From Devosia sp. Root413D1 (GTDB lineage: Bacteria > Pseudomonadota > Alphaproteobacteria > Rhizobiales > Devosiaceae), in contig NZ_LMEA01000010.1 in the NCBI RefSeq assembly GCF_001425235.1, positions 192,275 through 256,274 on the forward strand: a DNA stretch of 64,000 nt. The letters run 5' to 3'. This document shows, one piece after another, positions 63,941-64,000 of the stretch; the first letter of the stretch is position 1, and each line of letters begins with the position of its first letter. Below the pieces are notes generated by a model. That model did not search any database. It saw nothing but the letters and a program-made list of their open reading frames with translations, and was not told where the DNA came from. The translations under genes and the position numbers were made by a program.

Positions 63941-64000
63941 GGCGCTTTGCTCAACTGATGGAGCTTCTGGCGCTCACCCCGTCGCGCAACCGCAAGCTCG
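63937..64000 (+). CDS. ATP-dependent DNA ligase, N-terminal fragment
   Basis: GTG start overlapping the exonuclease stop. The 21 codons seen give VRRFAQLMELLALTPSRNRKL, which fits the N-terminus of the cisplatin-group/ligase-associated ATP-dependent ligases (family starts like M-x-RFAELLDRLxxTPxRNxKL). The rest lies outside the window, so the catalytic Lys motif cannot be seen. Separate from LigD at 20-22 kb. Confidence 0.7.
   Translation, partial: MRRFAQLMELLALTPSRNRKL

Overview
The window is a GC-rich chromosomal stretch from an alphaproteobacterium, most likely of the Hyphomicrobiales (Rhizobiales). The grounds are a CpdR-type receiver, Omp25/RopB-like barrel proteins, a ROSE-type thermometer ahead of an hsp20 gene, an MmgR/alpha-r8-type sRNA between hisN and an N-formylglutamate amidohydrolase gene, an OhrR/Ohr pair, and a bacterial Ku/LigD pair. 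Devosiaceae is a possible family, but the sequence alone does not settle this. I see no rRNA, IS element, prophage or CRISPR array.

Layout. 1-4.0 kb: end of a CUT1 sugar ABC operon (permease, binding protein) with a divergent MelR-like AraC regulator and a PfkB sugar kinase. 4.1-6.8 kb: three-gene ABC-2 exporter of unknown substrate. 6.9-8.4 kb: diheme cytochrome c and a ParDE toxin-antitoxin pair. 8.4-12.6 kb: nadB, a DUF1508 gene, nadA (de novo NAD synthesis) and a KDPG aldolase gene. 12.6-15.6 kb: META-domain lipoprotein-like protein, then modE-modA-modB with a Mo-box, lacking modC, and a MarR regulator. 15.7-19.6 kb: LysR regulator, a DUF1007-NicO nickel/cobalt exporter fusion, and ferrochelatase. 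19.9-23.4 kb: ligD-ku (non-homologous end joining). 23.5-26.4 kb: qmcA-nfeD and a beta-barrel protein. 26.6-31.9 kb: galU/galE, a MltB transglycosylase, a DUF459 SGNH protein and an ankyrin protein. 32-39.4 kb: ohrR/ohr and gltBD. 40-44 kb: bicupin, an AT-richer orphan DpnII/MboI-type nuclease-domain gene, dps, a DUF4087 gene and hsp20. 44.4-48.3 kb: a hydrolase, hisN, the sRNA, N-formylglutamate amidohydrolase and cpdR. 48.5-48.8 kb: two valine tRNAs. 49.1-54.3 kb: five tandem paralogous outer-membrane barrels, interrupted between the third and fourth by a small-ORF transcription unit and a nested palindromic element. 54.4-64 kb: RF3, an ABC exporter, an aldo/keto reductase, a PreP-like M16C peptidase, a cNMP-binding protein, and a ligase-associated exonuclease with the start of its ligase.

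Much of the space between genes is occupied by dispersed palindromic repeats. Family A (about 80-105 bp, eight main copies) has two opposed hairpins whose middle base pair covaries between copies. Families B and C (about 100-170 bp) are C-rich/G-rich inverted repeats. They sit almost always at 3' ends or in convergent gaps.

The least explained items are the orphan PD-(D/E)XK gene at 41.1-42.0 kb, the small-ORF unit at 52.06-52.29 kb, the palindrome-within-palindrome at 52.38-52.68 kb, and the ModC-less molybdate operon.
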